In this document: piece after piece, positions 50,775 to 61,104 of the stretch | How positions within the stretch are numbered: position 1 is the stretch's first letter | Layout of the letters: each line of letters starts with the position of its first letter | Origin: Lysinibacillus antri | GTDB lineage: Bacteria; Bacillota; Bacilli; Bacillales_A; Planococcaceae | Assembly: GCF_003977595.1 (NCBI RefSeq) | Contig: NZ_RYYR01000003.1 | Coordinates: 62,001 to 126,000, forward strand | Direction of reading: 5' to 3' | Length of the DNA stretch: 64,000 nt | Position numbers and translations under genes: made by a program | Notes under the pieces: generated by a model | Told to the model about the DNA's origin: nothing | The model's database searches: none | The model's input: only the letters and a program-made list of their open reading frames with translations

Positions 50775-51650
50775 TTATTCAATATTTTGTACTTGCTCTC
50801 GCATTTTTTCTAAAATCGTTTTCGATTGAACAACAGCAATCGATACTTCTGTAGATTGGTTTTTGGAACCAATTGTATTAATTTCACGGTGCATTTCCTG
50901 CATTAAGAAATCTAATTTTCTACCTACTGATACCGATTCTTCTAGGGTTCCTTCGAGCTGCTTAAAATGACTAACCAAGCGATCGAGTTCTTCTGAAATA
51001 TCCACTCTTTCTGCAAAAATAGCTACTTCGGCAAGGATTCGATCATCCAATACGTCTACTGTAGCAATGTCCGTTATTCTTTCAATCAATTTTTCTCTAT
51101 ACTTTTTAACTGCTTCGGTTGATTGTTGTCGAATAAGCTCCACTTGTTCATGTAATTGCTCTTTATATAGTAGTAAAGCATTTTTTAATTGGATTCCTTC
51201 TTGCTTACGCATATCTAACAATTGTTCAGCAGCTTGTCTAATCGCCTGAGCTATCCCGATTTGAAGTTCTTCTAACGGTAATGGTTCTTTTTCATAGGAT
51301 AATGCGTTCTCTAATGAAAAAATTTCATTCATTGTCCATTTTTCTTCTAACGGTACTACTTCACGAAGTTGTTCTTTCACTTTCTTATAAGCCTCAATTA
51401 ACGGCCAATTTATTTGGAAAGTAGTTGCTTCATTTCCACCCGATTTCAAATTGACAACTACATCTAATTTCCCACGTTGTACATATTCAGCTACTATTTT
51501 TTTGGCTAAACTTTCAACTTCTAACCATTCTTTTGGAAATTTAGTGTATATTTCTAGAAAACGATGATTAACCGAACGAATTTCTACAGTTAATTGATAG
51601 TTTTCCGTATTTGTGACACCCCTGCCAAAACCAGTCATACTACGTACCAA
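50775..51650 (-). CDS. yloC: YicC-family endoribonuclease-like protein (YloC)
   Basis: 291 residues: RSMTGFGRG at the N terminus, EIRSVNHRFLEIYTKFP, and the C-terminal GRKLDFLMQEMHREINTIGSKNQS, all diagnostic of the YicC/YloC family. E. coli YicC is reported as an endoribonuclease. The start is TTG at 51650, seven bases behind AAAGGTGTG. First gene of the long operon that continues to spoVM; divergent from rqcH. Confidence 0.94.
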   Translation of the reverse strand: MVRSMTGFGRGVTNTENYQLTVEIRSVNHRFLEIYTKFPKEWLEVESLAKKIVAEYVQRGKLDVVVNLKSGGNEATTFQINWPLIEAYKKVKEQLREVVPLEEKWTMNEIFSLENALSYEKEPLPLEELQIGIAQAIRQAAEQLLDMRKQEGIQLKNALLLYKEQLHEQVELIRQQSTEAVKKYREKLIERITDIATVDVLDDRILAEVAIFAERVDISEELDRLVSHFKQLEGTLEESVSVGRKLDFLMQEMHREINTIGSKNQSTEVSIAVVQSKTILEKMREQVQNIE

Positions 51651-51682
51651 GGTTCGTCACACCTTTCTTTGCAATATTACCA

Positions 51683-51691
51683 ATTATAACA
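51683..51691 (-). promoter_or_regulatory. Extended minus-10 promoter for the yloC-spoVM operon
   Basis: TGTTATAAT on the minus strand: a perfect minus-10 box with the TGn extension, about 33 bases before the yloC start. No good minus-35 box, which extended minus-10 promoters can lack. Confidence 0.45.
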
Positions 51692-51826
51692 TAAAGTTTA
51701 ATAATATTAATGAAACAAGTAAAGAAAAAGTGTATGTTAGAGGCAACCACCCTAAACTGATGTATAATAAAGAAAGCGCAAGTACACGCAAAGAAGTTAC
51801 TGATTAGATAGAAAAGAGGTACCACA

Positions 51827-53512
51827 ATGGCTTTTGATGGATTATTTACCTTTGCTATGGCAAAAGAATTAAATAAGCTTGTAACCGGTCGTATTACAAA
51901 AATTCACCAACCAAATTCACTTGAAGTAATTTTACATATCCGTGCGAATGGCGAAAATTATAAATTACTTTTTTCCATCCACCCATCTTATGCACGTGTT
52001 CATTTAACAGAACATACCATTGATAATCCAGCAGAACCACCAATGTTTTGTATGTTATTACGAAAACATATTGAAGGCGGATTTATTCATGCGATTCAAA
52101 CCGATGCTTTTGAACGTGTGATATCATTTGGAATCGAAAGTAAAAATGAGATTGGTGATACGGTATTTCGAAAACTTACCATTGAAATAATGGGAAGACA
52201 TAGTAATTTAATTTTATTAGATAGTCAGACCGATAAAATCATTGATAGTTTAAAACATCTTCCACCATCGATCAATAGCTATCGTACAGTTTTACCAGGC
52301 CAGACGTATATAACACCACCACCACAAGACAAAATAAATCCAACTCAAATTGGAGACGATGAAATACAGCACTTTTTTGCAAATAAACAAACAGAAAAAG
52401 AAATTGTGGAAACGTTCAAAGGGTTTTCACCAATTCATGCTACAGAACTACTTCATCGGATAAATAACGCAGATGATGTTGCCCAAGTGTTTCACCAGTT
52501 TGTCGATGAAATCATTACAAGTGCACATCCGACTTATTTAGAAGTCGAACGAAAAACGTACTTCTCACCTGCTACGATTACGCATATAACAGGGCAGCAA
52601 ATGACTTTTGACAGCTTAAGCTCTTTACTGGATCGTGTTTTTTACGCGCGGGCGGAACGGGATCGTGTAAAACAACAAGCCGGTGATTTAGAACGATGGC
52701 TACAAACTGAACTAAATAAATTAAAGTTAAAATTAAAAAAACTTCAAAAAGATTTAGATAATGCATCAAAACTTGATAAGTATCAATTATACGGTGAGTT
52801 ATTAATGGCAAATCTTTATCAATTTGAAAAAGAAATGAAGGAAGTTACAGTTACCAATTACTATAGCGATCAAGGCGAACAAATAACCATTCCGATTAGC
52901 GAAAGAAAAACTCCTGTTGAAAACGCACAAAGCTACTATACAAAATACAATAAAGCGAAAAACGCCCTTATTATGGTGAATGAACAAATCGAAAAAACAA
53001 ATAGTGATGTACAATATTTCGAAATGTTATTGGCGCAAGTAGAGCAAGCATCCCCAGCCGACATTGAGGAAATCCGAGAAGAACTAGCAGAACAAGGTTA
53101 TCTTCGTTTACGCAGTAGCAAAAAGAAGAAAAAACCTACTAAACCGTCTCCAGAGCAATATGTTTCTTCATCTGGTATTCAAATATCTGTTGGAAAAAAT
53201 AATAAACAAAATGATTATTTAACATTTAAATTAGCCAAAAGATCTGAAATTTGGTTACATACAAAAGATATCCCGGGTTCTCATGTTGTCATTCATTCAA
53301 GCGAGCCGGATGAAACAACTTTATTAGAAGCAGCCACATTAAGCGCCTACTTTAGTAAAGCACGAGATTCATCTTCTGTTCCGGTTGACTATACCGAAAT
53401 TCGTCAAGTGAAAAAACCAAGCGGCGCTAAACCAGGCTTTGTCATTTACTTTGAACAAAAGACGCTTTATGTGACACCAGAAGAAGATATCGTCTTAAAA
53501 CTAAAAAAATAG
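51827..53512 (+). CDS. rqcH: RqcH (NEMF/Rqc2 family), ribosome quality-control factor
   Basis: Binds the obstructed 50S subunit and recruits tRNA-Ala to add alanine tails. NFACT-N domain at the start (FDGLFTFAMAKELN, TGRITKIHQPN, PPMFCMLLRKHIEGG), helix-hairpin-helix and coiled coil (about 285-420), NFACT-R at the end (EIWLHTKDIPGSHVVIHS). 561 residues. The DR pair known to be essential in B. subtilis RqcH appears here as ER (TDAFERVISF, residues 96-97). Plus strand, divergent from yloC; a TATAAT at 51763-51768 may be its minus-10 box. In B. subtilis yloB would follow yloC; it is absent. Confidence 0.96.
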   Translation: MAFDGLFTFAMAKELNKLVTGRITKIHQPNSLEVILHIRANGENYKLLFSIHPSYARVHLTEHTIDNPAEPPMFCMLLRKHIEGGFIHAIQTDAFERVISFGIESKNEIGDTVFRKLTIEIMGRHSNLILLDSQTDKIIDSLKHLPPSINSYRTVLPGQTYITPPPQDKINPTQIGDDEIQHFFANKQTEKEIVETFKGFSPIHATELLHRINNADDVAQVFHQFVDEIITSAHPTYLEVERKTYFSPATITHITGQQMTFDSLSSLLDRVFYARAERDRVKQQAGDLERWLQTELNKLKLKLKKLQKDLDNASKLDKYQLYGELLMANLYQFEKEMKEVTVTNYYSDQGEQITIPISERKTPVENAQSYYTKYNKAKNALIMVNEQIEKTNSDVQYFEMLLAQVEQASPADIEEIREELAEQGYLRLRSSKKKKKPTKPSPEQYVSSSGIQISVGKNNKQNDYLTFKLAKRSEIWLHTKDIPGSHVVIHSSEPDETTLLEAATLSAYFSKARDSSSVPVDYTEIRQVKKPSGAKPGFVIYFEQKTLYVTPEEDIVLKLKK

Positions 53513-53520
53513 ACTTTATT

Positions 53521-53547
53521 AAAAACGTCCGAAATTAGGGCGTTTTT
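53521..53547 (+). terminator. Intrinsic terminator after rqcH
   Basis: AAAAACGTCC (53521-53530) and GGGCGTTTTT (53538-53547), one G-U, 7-base loop, followed by further U. Confidence 0.88.
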
Positions 53548-53720
53548 TGCTTTTTTCTATAAAAATTCTCACTTACTCGCTAATAATTAAAATACCTTGA
53601 AAAATGACAAATTTCTTTCAATTCACTTTCCGATTATTGACCACCTAAAGTGATAGGAATAAAGTAATGATATTATTAGAACAAAATAGTAAATTTTTTT
53701 AGTACACTAGGAGGGAATTT

Positions 53721-55406
53721 ATGTCAATTGGCAAAAAAATAGGCATAGGCTTTTTTACGATTATTATTGTATTAGTTATTTCACTTGGTATTATCCTCGT
53801 GCAAATAAATAACGTTAATAAACAGGTAAAACAAGCTATGGATGAACAAGTCGTACAAGTAAGATTAGCAGATGATATTAAATTTAGCATGGCCATGCAA
53901 GGTCTATATATTCGTGGAGTGATGATTGATGATACTCCTGAAACAAGAGAAAACTTGTCTAAATACCAAAAATTCCTAGATGATAAAATTTTAGAACTAA
54001 CTTCTATAGCTACGGAAGGTGAATTAAAGGGCTATGCAGATGAAATCAACGTCTTTAATAATAATTTTAATTCTGCAGTGGAAGAAATGTGGTCCTACTT
54101 AAATGCAGGAAACAAAGAAAAAGCCCTTGAAATTGTTTTGGAAAAAGCAAAAGTAGCAAACATTGGTATTTTAGAATTTTCAGAGAAGATAGCAAACTAT
54201 CAAGTTGAGAAATTGGATCAAGTTGCAGATAACGCAAAAGATTCCGTTTCACTCACAAGAACGATTACTTTTGCTGCAATCATTATAGGTATATTAATTG
54301 GACTCTTCATCATTGCATATGTTCGACGTACCATAACAAAACCTTTAGTTGATGTTGTGGATGCGGCAAATATTATTGCAGACGGAGATTTAACACAAGA
54401 ACCACTTCGTATTAAATCGCAGGATGAAATTGGCCAACTTTCAACTGCCTTTAATAAAATGAAGGGCAACTTACAAACGCTACTAAAAAATGTCCAAGAA
54501 AGTACAGAACATTTAACAATTGCAGCAGAAGAACTTTCCGCTAGTACAGAAGAAATGACTGCTACATCTGAAGATATGGCAAGTCGTGTGAGCGAAACGG
54601 CGGAAATCGCTCAAACTTCAGCTGCTTCAGCAAATGAAAGTGCACGCGCTATGGACGAAACAGCAACAGGTGTACAAAAAATTGCAGAATCAACACAAGT
54701 GCTAAATCAAAATGCATTAGACACAGCCGAAACAGCAAAACAAGGTAGCAGTACAGTAGATCGGGCAAAAAACCAAATGCATCATATTAAAGACTCCACA
54801 ACACTCGTAAATGACCTAGTACAAAAATTAAGCAAGCAATCAGAAGAAATCGGGCATATTACACAAGTCATAACAAATATTACAGATCAAACAAATTTAT
54901 TAGCACTAAATGCGGCCATTGAAGCAGCAAGAGCTGGTGAACACGGTAAAGGTTTTGCAGTGGTAGCTGATGAAGTTCGTAAACTTGCAGAAGAGTCTAA
55001 AGTATCCGCAACTAAGATTGTAGAATTAACAAATGTTATAAAAGCAGATACGGAAAACGTAGAAAAAGCAGTGAGTAATTCACTCCATTCTGTCAGTGAA
55101 GGAGTGGAGATCATCAATTTATCAGGAGAAGCCTTTAGCTCGATTCAACGTGCAATACACATTATGAATGAACAAATTGAGGACATTTCTGCCGCTTCCC
55201 AGCAAATTTCAGCAAGTGCAGAAGAAGTATCAGCCTCTGTACAAGAAATATCAAATAGCGCAGTCCTAGCATCTGATCATACACAAACCATTGCAGCTGC
55301 AGTTGAGGAACAAACCGCAACGATGGTAGGCGTAAATAATGTAGCCGTTGAATTGGCAGATAAATCGGTTGGTTTACAACAATTGATTAAACAGTTTAAA
55401 GTGTAA
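53721..55406 (+). CDS. Methyl-accepting chemotaxis receptor
   Basis: 561-residue transmembrane receptor. TM1 at residues about 7-28 ([20 protein letters not shown]), an extracellular helical sensor of about 145 residues (four-helix-bundle type; ligand unknown), TM2 near 180-202, HAMP 203-255 ([17 protein letters not shown]), cytoplasmic signalling coil with the conserved tip around residues 387-420 ([20 protein letters not shown]). AGGAGG precedes the ATG. TAAA, 16 bases, AATGATAT around 53654-53681 could be a sigma-D promoter. It is convergent with the polysaccharide operon; the shared terminator separates them. Confidence 0.95.
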   Translation: MSIGKKIGIGFFTIIIVLVISLGIILVQINNVNKQVKQAMDEQVVQVRLADDIKFSMAMQGLYIRGVMIDDTPETRENLSKYQKFLDDKILELTSIATEGELKGYADEINVFNNNFNSAVEEMWSYLNAGNKEKALEIVLEKAKVANIGILEFSEKIANYQVEKLDQVADNAKDSVSLTRTITFAAIIIGILIGLFIIAYVRRTITKPLVDVVDAANIIADGDLTQEPLRIKSQDEIGQLSTAFNKMKGNLQTLLKNVQESTEHLTIAAEELSASTEEMTATSEDMASRVSETAEIAQTSAASANESARAMDETATGVQKIAESTQVLNQNALDTAETAKQGSSTVDRAKNQMHHIKDSTTLVNDLVQKLSKQSEEIGHITQVITNITDQTNLLALNAAIEAARAGEHGKGFAVVADEVRKLAEESKVSATKIVELTNVIKADTENVEKAVSNSLHSVSEGVEIINLSGEAFSSIQRAIHIMNEQIEDISAASQQISASAEEVSASVQEISNSAVLASDHTQTIAAAVEEQTATMVGVNNVAVELADKSVGLQQLIKQFKV

Positions 55407-55409
55407 TAT

Positions 55410-55449
55410 AAAACCAAGAATGTTCAGCCATGAGCATTCTTGGTTTTTT
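55410..55449. terminator. Bidirectional terminator between the MCP and the polysaccharide operon
   Basis: Perfect 13-bp inverted repeat AAAACCAAGAATG (55410-55422) and CATTCTTGGTTTT (55435-55447). The U-tract is better on the plus strand (TTTTTT), but the minus strand also reads UUUUAUAUU, so it can serve both convergent genes. Confidence 0.88.
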
Positions 55450-55460
55450 CATTACTTATA

Positions 55461-58400
55461 CTATTCGTATTGACTAAAGGTTTTTCGCATAATATCGTAG
55501 GATGTTTTTAATCTTTCTGTATTCACAGGCAACTCCCAATTTTCCCATGTATACGTATCGAACTTTTGCATGACCCCATTTTCAATCGTTGGCAATGCAT
55601 TTTCGATTTTCCCATTCGAATTTACAAATAGGAAACCTAACGAAATATTCTCTACAAATTTAGATGCCTCGATACCATCTGAATAAAGATCTCCCATAAA
55701 TTCTTTACGACTTGGATCTTTTGATTGGATTAATAACCAAGGAATTCTTAATTCGATTACACCATCTTCCGTCCAAGCATAATCAGCTAATGAGTTGTAT
55801 TGATCTGATTCTGGGTTGCCATTTCCTTTTATTAACTTCCCTGTCTCATAGCTTTTAAATGGAAGAACTTCCCCAGTTTCAGGCAACGTTAATTTTTTAT
55901 TTAATGCATATAAAATTGGTTGGAAGACATTCGATTCTTTTTTCTCTTGTACAGTTTCTGTTTCTATTAATCGTAATTGATGACCATATAAATAGTGATG
56001 TAAGTCATAGTATGGATCAATGACAATGCGCGAGTTATCCTCTTTATTTAATTCCACGATAAATTCAACACCATTAGCGAAAGTCACTTCTGGAATTTTA
56101 GAAGAAGAGGTTTTTCCCTGATTCGGTACAACATCCAGTAATATGCGTGGTGAGCTTTTTTTCAATAGCTCTCCTTTTAACTGAATGTATAAATAGCGTT
56201 CATCATGATCGATCACGATATCCAAGTCTTCACGCTCTTTATATATTTCAGTGCCTTCCCACTCCGCTAAATCCCCATCGACTTGTACTTTATGTTGGTC
56301 GAAGCTTAATAATCCAAATTGCTGTTCATTAGTTTGAGCATTTGACCAATAAGGACGTCGCTCTGGATTATCATAGTCCATTGTATTCCATGTTCGTTTA
56401 AACCACTCATCTTGCCAAGTGAAAACAAGACCACCCAAGTAATCTTCTTCTATAATATCTTCAAACAGGTGGGTTAAAAACTCTCCCTGCTGTTGTTCCG
56501 TAACAAATCCTTGTGTCCAACCAAATGGATTATCATGGGTTAGCCCACGAGATCCTGGTATACCAAATTCGGCAATGAGTACCGGCATCTGATGCGCGGC
56601 CCGTAAATCCGCTAAATATCCAGCATAACTATTTTTCTCTCCTCGATGATCAACATAATTCAAATACGTTTCATCATAATTTAAGAAATCCGGATAGTAT
56701 GGGTACACATGGTAGGATGCAAATTGCCCTGTCTGTTCCGCTAATCCTTTTGTATAGATCACATTCGGATTGACACCGACTAAATCTTCTTCTTCACTCG
56801 GCTCTGACGGATGATCTAATAAGTCCGTTGTTACCCAATTGGTAAAGCTCATCGGTCGTATCCATTCGTAATTCTCCTGTTCATATTGCGTTAAGAAATC
56901 CATTTGTTCTGCGAGCCAGTATTCAAAAGGTGAGGCATTCTTTGTTTCAAAATATTCCCCTTTATATTGACCGATGTCTTTATGGATTTCATTCGTATTT
57001 TGCACCATGAAAGGATACCACTCAATTCCAATTACCCATCCAATGATATATTGAGAGACGTCTACATCATATAACCCAGAAGCATGGCCTACTTTTGGTT
57101 CTACAAGTTTATTTCCATGTATTACGTCCACAATAATTTTCATTTCTTCACGGAATTTTTTTAATGTCTCAGGATCATAGGCATCTAACGTTTCCTCTAA
57201 ACCTTCTTCTTCAATCCATACCCCGTGTAAAACATATAGTGGGTTTTTAGCATTTTTATTATATCTTGCTAAAGCCTTATAAAAGCCAGGTGGATGTAAC
57301 GTATAAACACGGATTGTATTGGCATTCATTTCCCCGATTTGCTCAAACCATCGATAATATTCATTTTCAGTAATGGCTGCTTCTCCTGGGAAATAACCCG
57401 GTTTCCCCATCCCCATATTAACCCCTTTAAAGGTGATGGATTCCCACTTCCCGTCCTGCAAGATTTCAAATTTTTCTCCATTCACACGGGCATTATAGCC
57501 AAGATTTGACTCACTTTTCTCTTCCTCTTTAACTTTAGGCGTTTCAAAATCTTGTAAAATCGATTTCATCATCGGTAGGTAAGCCGACCAATAAAAGGCA
57601 TCATCTGAAAACATTTGAGCAATTTTATAAAACTCACCTAGACCCTTTGCTTGGTAAAACTTCGGTACTCTACTTACATCATTGTAGTCACCGGCAAAAT
57701 AATACGTTTTCGCATTTTTACGATGATTCTGCGTAACAGCAGCGAATGAAAGTGGAATGCCCTTTTCAGTAAGTAGTTTTTCACCGTCTTTCGTCAAGTT
57801 CCATTGGTAGTTCGCTAATACGTTCTCATCGTTATTGGCTGTTACGATATCAAACCAATATTCATAATTGGCATTTGGCGATTTACCAAATAGGACCTGT
57901 CCTTCTTTTGTGTAGTCTAGACGTATCCCGGCATCACTAACATGTTTATCTAATTCCAACACAACAACCTCGTTAGTAAAATCATTGACAAGGACAAATC
58001 CCCCACCTTCATACTTCCAACTTTCTTGGAACTGATCCACAATCCATTGGGGAATTTCTTTATTTTTTTTATAACTAAGCTCATTAAAATAACGACCGAC
58101 CCATCCATTCCAATCGAGCTCTAAATACTCCAACATGGCATTCCGAACTTCTTGGGATGTTGGAGAAGCAAAGGAATTATACTCTGCTATAAACAAACTT
58201 TCTTTTTCACTCATGAGTCGATCCATTAGTTGATTCCACTCGTTAATTTCTAAGCCGCCAACAATCTTTTCGGAATGTGCACCCATTCGGTCTGAAGAAT
58301 CGTCCTTCATGTCATCTTTAAAAACGCCATAAGTATCAGCTAAGTAGATCACATCAAATTTAGAATAATCTTCTGGTAGTGGAATAGATTCAACTTCTTT

Positions 58401-58637
58401 ACTTATTGGATTCGTTCCATAGTAATCTGTTACATTGTATTCTTCAGTATTGGATTTTCTATATTTTAAATGGTTAAGTGCCCAAATAAGCCCTTGATGC
58501 TCTCTATAAGATTCATCCGGTACTGTTTTATCTATTATAGCTATGCTTAATGGTTGTTTAGGCGCAACAAACCATAAAATAATCGGGAATACGGCGATTG
58601 ATAATAGGACGACTACTGCTATATAAATACGTTTCAT
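55461..58637 (-). CDS. Membrane-anchored glycoside-hydrolase-like protein
   Basis: 1058 residues outside the membrane behind an uncleaved signal anchor (residues 4-25). Residues 30-370 form an alpha/beta domain I do not recognise. Residues about 400-780 look like a clan-A TIM-barrel hydrolase: FKGVNMGMGKPGYFP, NANTIRVYTLHPPGFY, VIGIEWYPF with Glu539 as likely acid/base, and LIAEFGIPGSRG with Glu690 as likely nucleophile. Residues 785-1050 resemble a beta-sandwich carbohydrate-binding module (VDGDLAEWEG, DERYLYIQLKG). Its ATG overlaps the glycosyltransferase stop by 4 bp, so it probably trims or binds the polymer that enzyme makes. Substrate unknown. Last gene of a four-gene operon. Confidence 0.75.
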   Translation of the reverse strand: MKRIYIAVVVLLSIAVFPIILWFVAPKQPLSIAIIDKTVPDESYREHQGLIWALNHLKYRKSNTEEYNVTDYYGTNPISKEVESIPLPEDYSKFDVIYLADTYGVFKDDMKDDSSDRMGAHSEKIVGGLEINEWNQLMDRLMSEKESLFIAEYNSFASPTSQEVRNAMLEYLELDWNGWVGRYFNELSYKKNKEIPQWIVDQFQESWKYEGGGFVLVNDFTNEVVVLELDKHVSDAGIRLDYTKEGQVLFGKSPNANYEYWFDIVTANNDENVLANYQWNLTKDGEKLLTEKGIPLSFAAVTQNHRKNAKTYYFAGDYNDVSRVPKFYQAKGLGEFYKIAQMFSDDAFYWSAYLPMMKSILQDFETPKVKEEEKSESNLGYNARVNGEKFEILQDGKWESITFKGVNMGMGKPGYFPGEAAITENEYYRWFEQIGEMNANTIRVYTLHPPGFYKALARYNKNAKNPLYVLHGVWIEEEGLEETLDAYDPETLKKFREEMKIIVDVIHGNKLVEPKVGHASGLYDVDVSQYIIGWVIGIEWYPFMVQNTNEIHKDIGQYKGEYFETKNASPFEYWLAEQMDFLTQYEQENYEWIRPMSFTNWVTTDLLDHPSEPSEEEDLVGVNPNVIYTKGLAEQTGQFASYHVYPYYPDFLNYDETYLNYVDHRGEKNSYAGYLADLRAAHQMPVLIAEFGIPGSRGLTHDNPFGWTQGFVTEQQQGEFLTHLFEDIIEEDYLGGLVFTWQDEWFKRTWNTMDYDNPERRPYWSNAQTNEQQFGLLSFDQHKVQVDGDLAEWEGTEIYKEREDLDIVIDHDERYLYIQLKGELLKKSSPRILLDVVPNQGKTSSSKIPEVTFANGVEFIVELNKEDNSRIVIDPYYDLHHYLYGHQLRLIETETVQEKKESNVFQPILYALNKKLTLPETGEVLPFKSYETGKLIKGNGNPESDQYNSLADYAWTEDGVIELRIPWLLIQSKDPSRKEFMGDLYSDGIEASKFVENISLGFLFVNSNGKIENALPTIENGVMQKFDTYTWENWELPVNTERLKTSYDIMRKTFSQYE

Positions 58638-60061
58638 TTTTCTTGCTCCTTAGTAGATAGACCGACACGTTCCATTTTTCCCCATTCACTTTTTTTCCGT
58701 AAAAAATTCAAAATTCCTTCGCAGCGCCAAAAAAGTGTAATGGGACGATACCAAAATATTTCCGTAAACGATAAAAGGACCATTCGTAAAGTATCCGAAT
58801 TTTTAGGATAGCGTTTTAAACCCCAAGCTTCGAATATTACAGCACTAATGGAAAAAATAACTCCATTGATGACAAATAGTAATAATAGTAAAAGAGCCAT
58901 TTCATAATAAATACTACCTAAGAAAAAGGCTATAACTAGGTAAACATAGCCACTTAGTTCAATCACAGGTCCTAAACATTCAATCACCCAAAAGTATGGG
59001 AATGCAATGAATCCAATTCCTCCATACGTAGGGTTTAATGTCATCTTTTTATGCTTCCATAAGCTTTCTAACAATCCTTGATGCCATCTTCTTCGTTGTC
59101 TTCGTAATACAGACATTGTTTGAGGAGCTTCTGTCCAGCAAACAGGATCTGGGACAAATTCAATTCTTTTCTTTGCTTTACGCTCTAAAATGAGTCGATG
59201 CAGCTTTACAATGAGCTCCATGTCCTCCCCAATTGTTCCAGTAGCATATCCCCCTGCCTCGATCACCCACCTTTTAGAAAATACACTAAAGGCACCCGAA
59301 ATAATTAACACTAGATTAAATTGGCTTAGTGCAATACGACCCATTAAAAAGGCACGTAAATATTCAATTACCTGCATAAGCACTAAATAATTTTTAGACA
59401 GTTTCATATCAAATACAGTACCTAATTGCATATGAATCCCATTGGCAATACGCACATTCCCACCGACAGCTATCACTTCTTCATCAGATAATATAATTGG
59501 TTTCATAACACGTAAGAGAGAGGATTCTTCTAAAATAGAATCCCCATCAATCGAACAAAAGTAAGGAAATTTAGAATAATTAATGCCAACATTTAAAGCA
59601 TCAGCCTTACCTCCGTTTTCTTTTTCAATAAGTATACAATGCGGATGTATTTCGGATTGATATACTTGGATGACCTTCCGTGTTTTCAATTCTTCGTGAA
59701 TCTTTTTATGAATGGGCTTCATCTTAAATTGTTCGATGATGACTTCCTGCGTACGATCGGTTGATCCGTCGTTCACAATAATAATTTCAAATTCAGGATA
59801 TCGAAGGCTTAACAAAGAGCGGACGCTATCGATTACACCAACTTCCTCATTATAAGCAGGTACAATAATTGAGGTAGGTTTTGAGTAAAACGAATCGATA
59901 TGTGTTTCGTCAAAAATTGTTTTATCTAGCCTATACTCTTTTCGAACCTTTAAAAGTGCAAATAAATACATAAGTCCATAAATTACCGTAACAATAATCA
60001 TATATATGATTATTGTTCCACCGAAAAACCACATAAAAATATCAATAAAATTCTTCATCAT
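58634..60061 (-). CDS. Processive family-2 glycosyltransferase (polysaccharide synthase)
   Basis: 475-residue membrane enzyme of the BcsA/PgaC/HasA type. One membrane segment at about 10-37, a cytoplasmic GT2 domain with PTSIIVPAYNEE, VNDGSTD (Asp98), SIDGDS (Asp172, Asp174), GEDME (base Asp280) and RQRRRWHQG, the QxxRW motif (Gln322-Trp326) of processive synthases, then at least three membrane segments after residue 345. No PilZ domain. The polymer cannot be told from sequence alone; a beta-linked hexose or N-acetylhexosamine homopolymer is the usual product. 4-bp overlaps on both sides tie it to the hydrolase-like and HEAT-like genes. Confidence 0.9.
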   Translation of the reverse strand: MMKNFIDIFMWFFGGTIIIYMIIVTVIYGLMYLFALLKVRKEYRLDKTIFDETHIDSFYSKPTSIIVPAYNEEVGVIDSVRSLLSLRYPEFEIIIVNDGSTDRTQEVIIEQFKMKPIHKKIHEELKTRKVIQVYQSEIHPHCILIEKENGGKADALNVGINYSKFPYFCSIDGDSILEESSLLRVMKPIILSDEEVIAVGGNVRIANGIHMQLGTVFDMKLSKNYLVLMQVIEYLRAFLMGRIALSQFNLVLIISGAFSVFSKRWVIEAGGYATGTIGEDMELIVKLHRLILERKAKKRIEFVPDPVCWTEAPQTMSVLRRQRRRWHQGLLESLWKHKKMTLNPTYGGIGFIAFPYFWVIECLGPVIELSGYVYLVIAFFLGSIYYEMALLLLLLFVINGVIFSISAVIFEAWGLKRYPKNSDTLRMVLLSFTEIFWYRPITLFWRCEGILNFLRKKSEWGKMERVGLSTKEQEK

Positions 60062-61104
60062 TGTAAATTGAACCTTTTCGTTAACATTTCTTCAGCAATT
60101 TTTACAGCATCTTCCTTTACTGAAGTTAAAATAAATTCATTTAACACTTGTACGCCATCTGGAAATTCTGAAATCGTATTGGCCGCCTGTGTTTGAACTC
60201 GCCAATTCGTATCTTCTAACAAATCCATTAAATAGGCGTAGGTAAATTTTAATGGTACATGGAGGAAAACTTTTGCAACCATTAACCTCTCCTCCCATAA
60301 AGGAGAGGTAACAAAAGGAATATACAATTCGAAATTTTTTACTAATCCCATTTTATCAATTCCCTTTAAAGATCGAATACGGATTTCTGAATCGCTACTT
60401 GTTAATAAGTTTTCTAGCATTTTAATAATTTCAATATTTCCTTTAAACGAAACCGTATCAATTAAAGCATATTGCGCATTTAGATGTAGTTCTTCAATTT
60501 GTTCAATTAGCTGTAAAAGAATGTCTTCATCTAACAACGAGAAAATTTGTTTATATTCAATCTCTGAAAAAGTATATTTATTAGAAAATATGATAGTAAA
60601 AAACTTTTCTTTATCAAATACTGAATATATTTTTAAAAGTACAAACTGTTCCTCTTTCGTTTTCATTTCTCGATTTAGACTTTCATAAATTGGCACCAGC
60701 TCTACAAGATGAAAATCAATAATTTTATAGAGCGCATTCATCCTTTTACCCCAATTTTTATCTTTTAGTTCCTTTTCATAATGTTTGAGTAAATATTTTT
60801 TTGAAAACTCCCTAACTTTCTCTTCCACTTCTTCGTTATACATATTATGAATATACGATAAAAATAACGATTCTACCGCCACAATCTCACTTTTACCTCT
60901 AGGAATTAATACGACACTAAAGAAACCATCTTCCAACAAGTAACTTTCCCATAATGTTTTTGTTTTTTCTAAATAACGTTTTGCTCGTTTATTTTGTTGA
61001 TCTACTCTTCCTCGTTGCATCATGATATAAACGATGCAGACGAAACAGACTAATAATAATACCATTATGATCCACAATAAAATTTCAACTGTTATGCTAA
61101 TCAT
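60058..61104 (-). CDS. Membrane-anchored HEAT-repeat-like protein
   Basis: 348 residues. One N-terminal membrane segment (about 6-29, VEILLWIIMVLLLVCFVCIV) followed by RGR and a long helical region. From about residue 205 on it shows HEAT/armadillo-type helix pairs: IEIIKMLENLLTSSDSEIRI, RSLKGIDKMGL, PLWEERLMVAKVFLHV, NWRVQTQAANTISEFPDG. Such scaffolds mediate protein contacts. Positive residues after the membrane segment place the repeats in the cytoplasm, where they could meet the synthase and the regulator. No catalytic motif. Overlaps both neighbours by 4 bp. Confidence 0.75.
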   Translation of the reverse strand: MISITVEILLWIIMVLLLVCFVCIVYIMMQRGRVDQQNKRAKRYLEKTKTLWESYLLEDGFFSVVLIPRGKSEIVAVESLFLSYIHNMYNEEVEEKVREFSKKYLLKHYEKELKDKNWGKRMNALYKIIDFHLVELVPIYESLNREMKTKEEQFVLLKIYSVFDKEKFFTIIFSNKYTFSEIEYKQIFSLLDEDILLQLIEQIEELHLNAQYALIDTVSFKGNIEIIKMLENLLTSSDSEIRIRSLKGIDKMGLVKNFELYIPFVTSPLWEERLMVAKVFLHVPLKFTYAYLMDLLEDTNWRVQTQAANTISEFPDGVQVLNEFILTSVKEDAVKIAEEMLTKRFNLQ

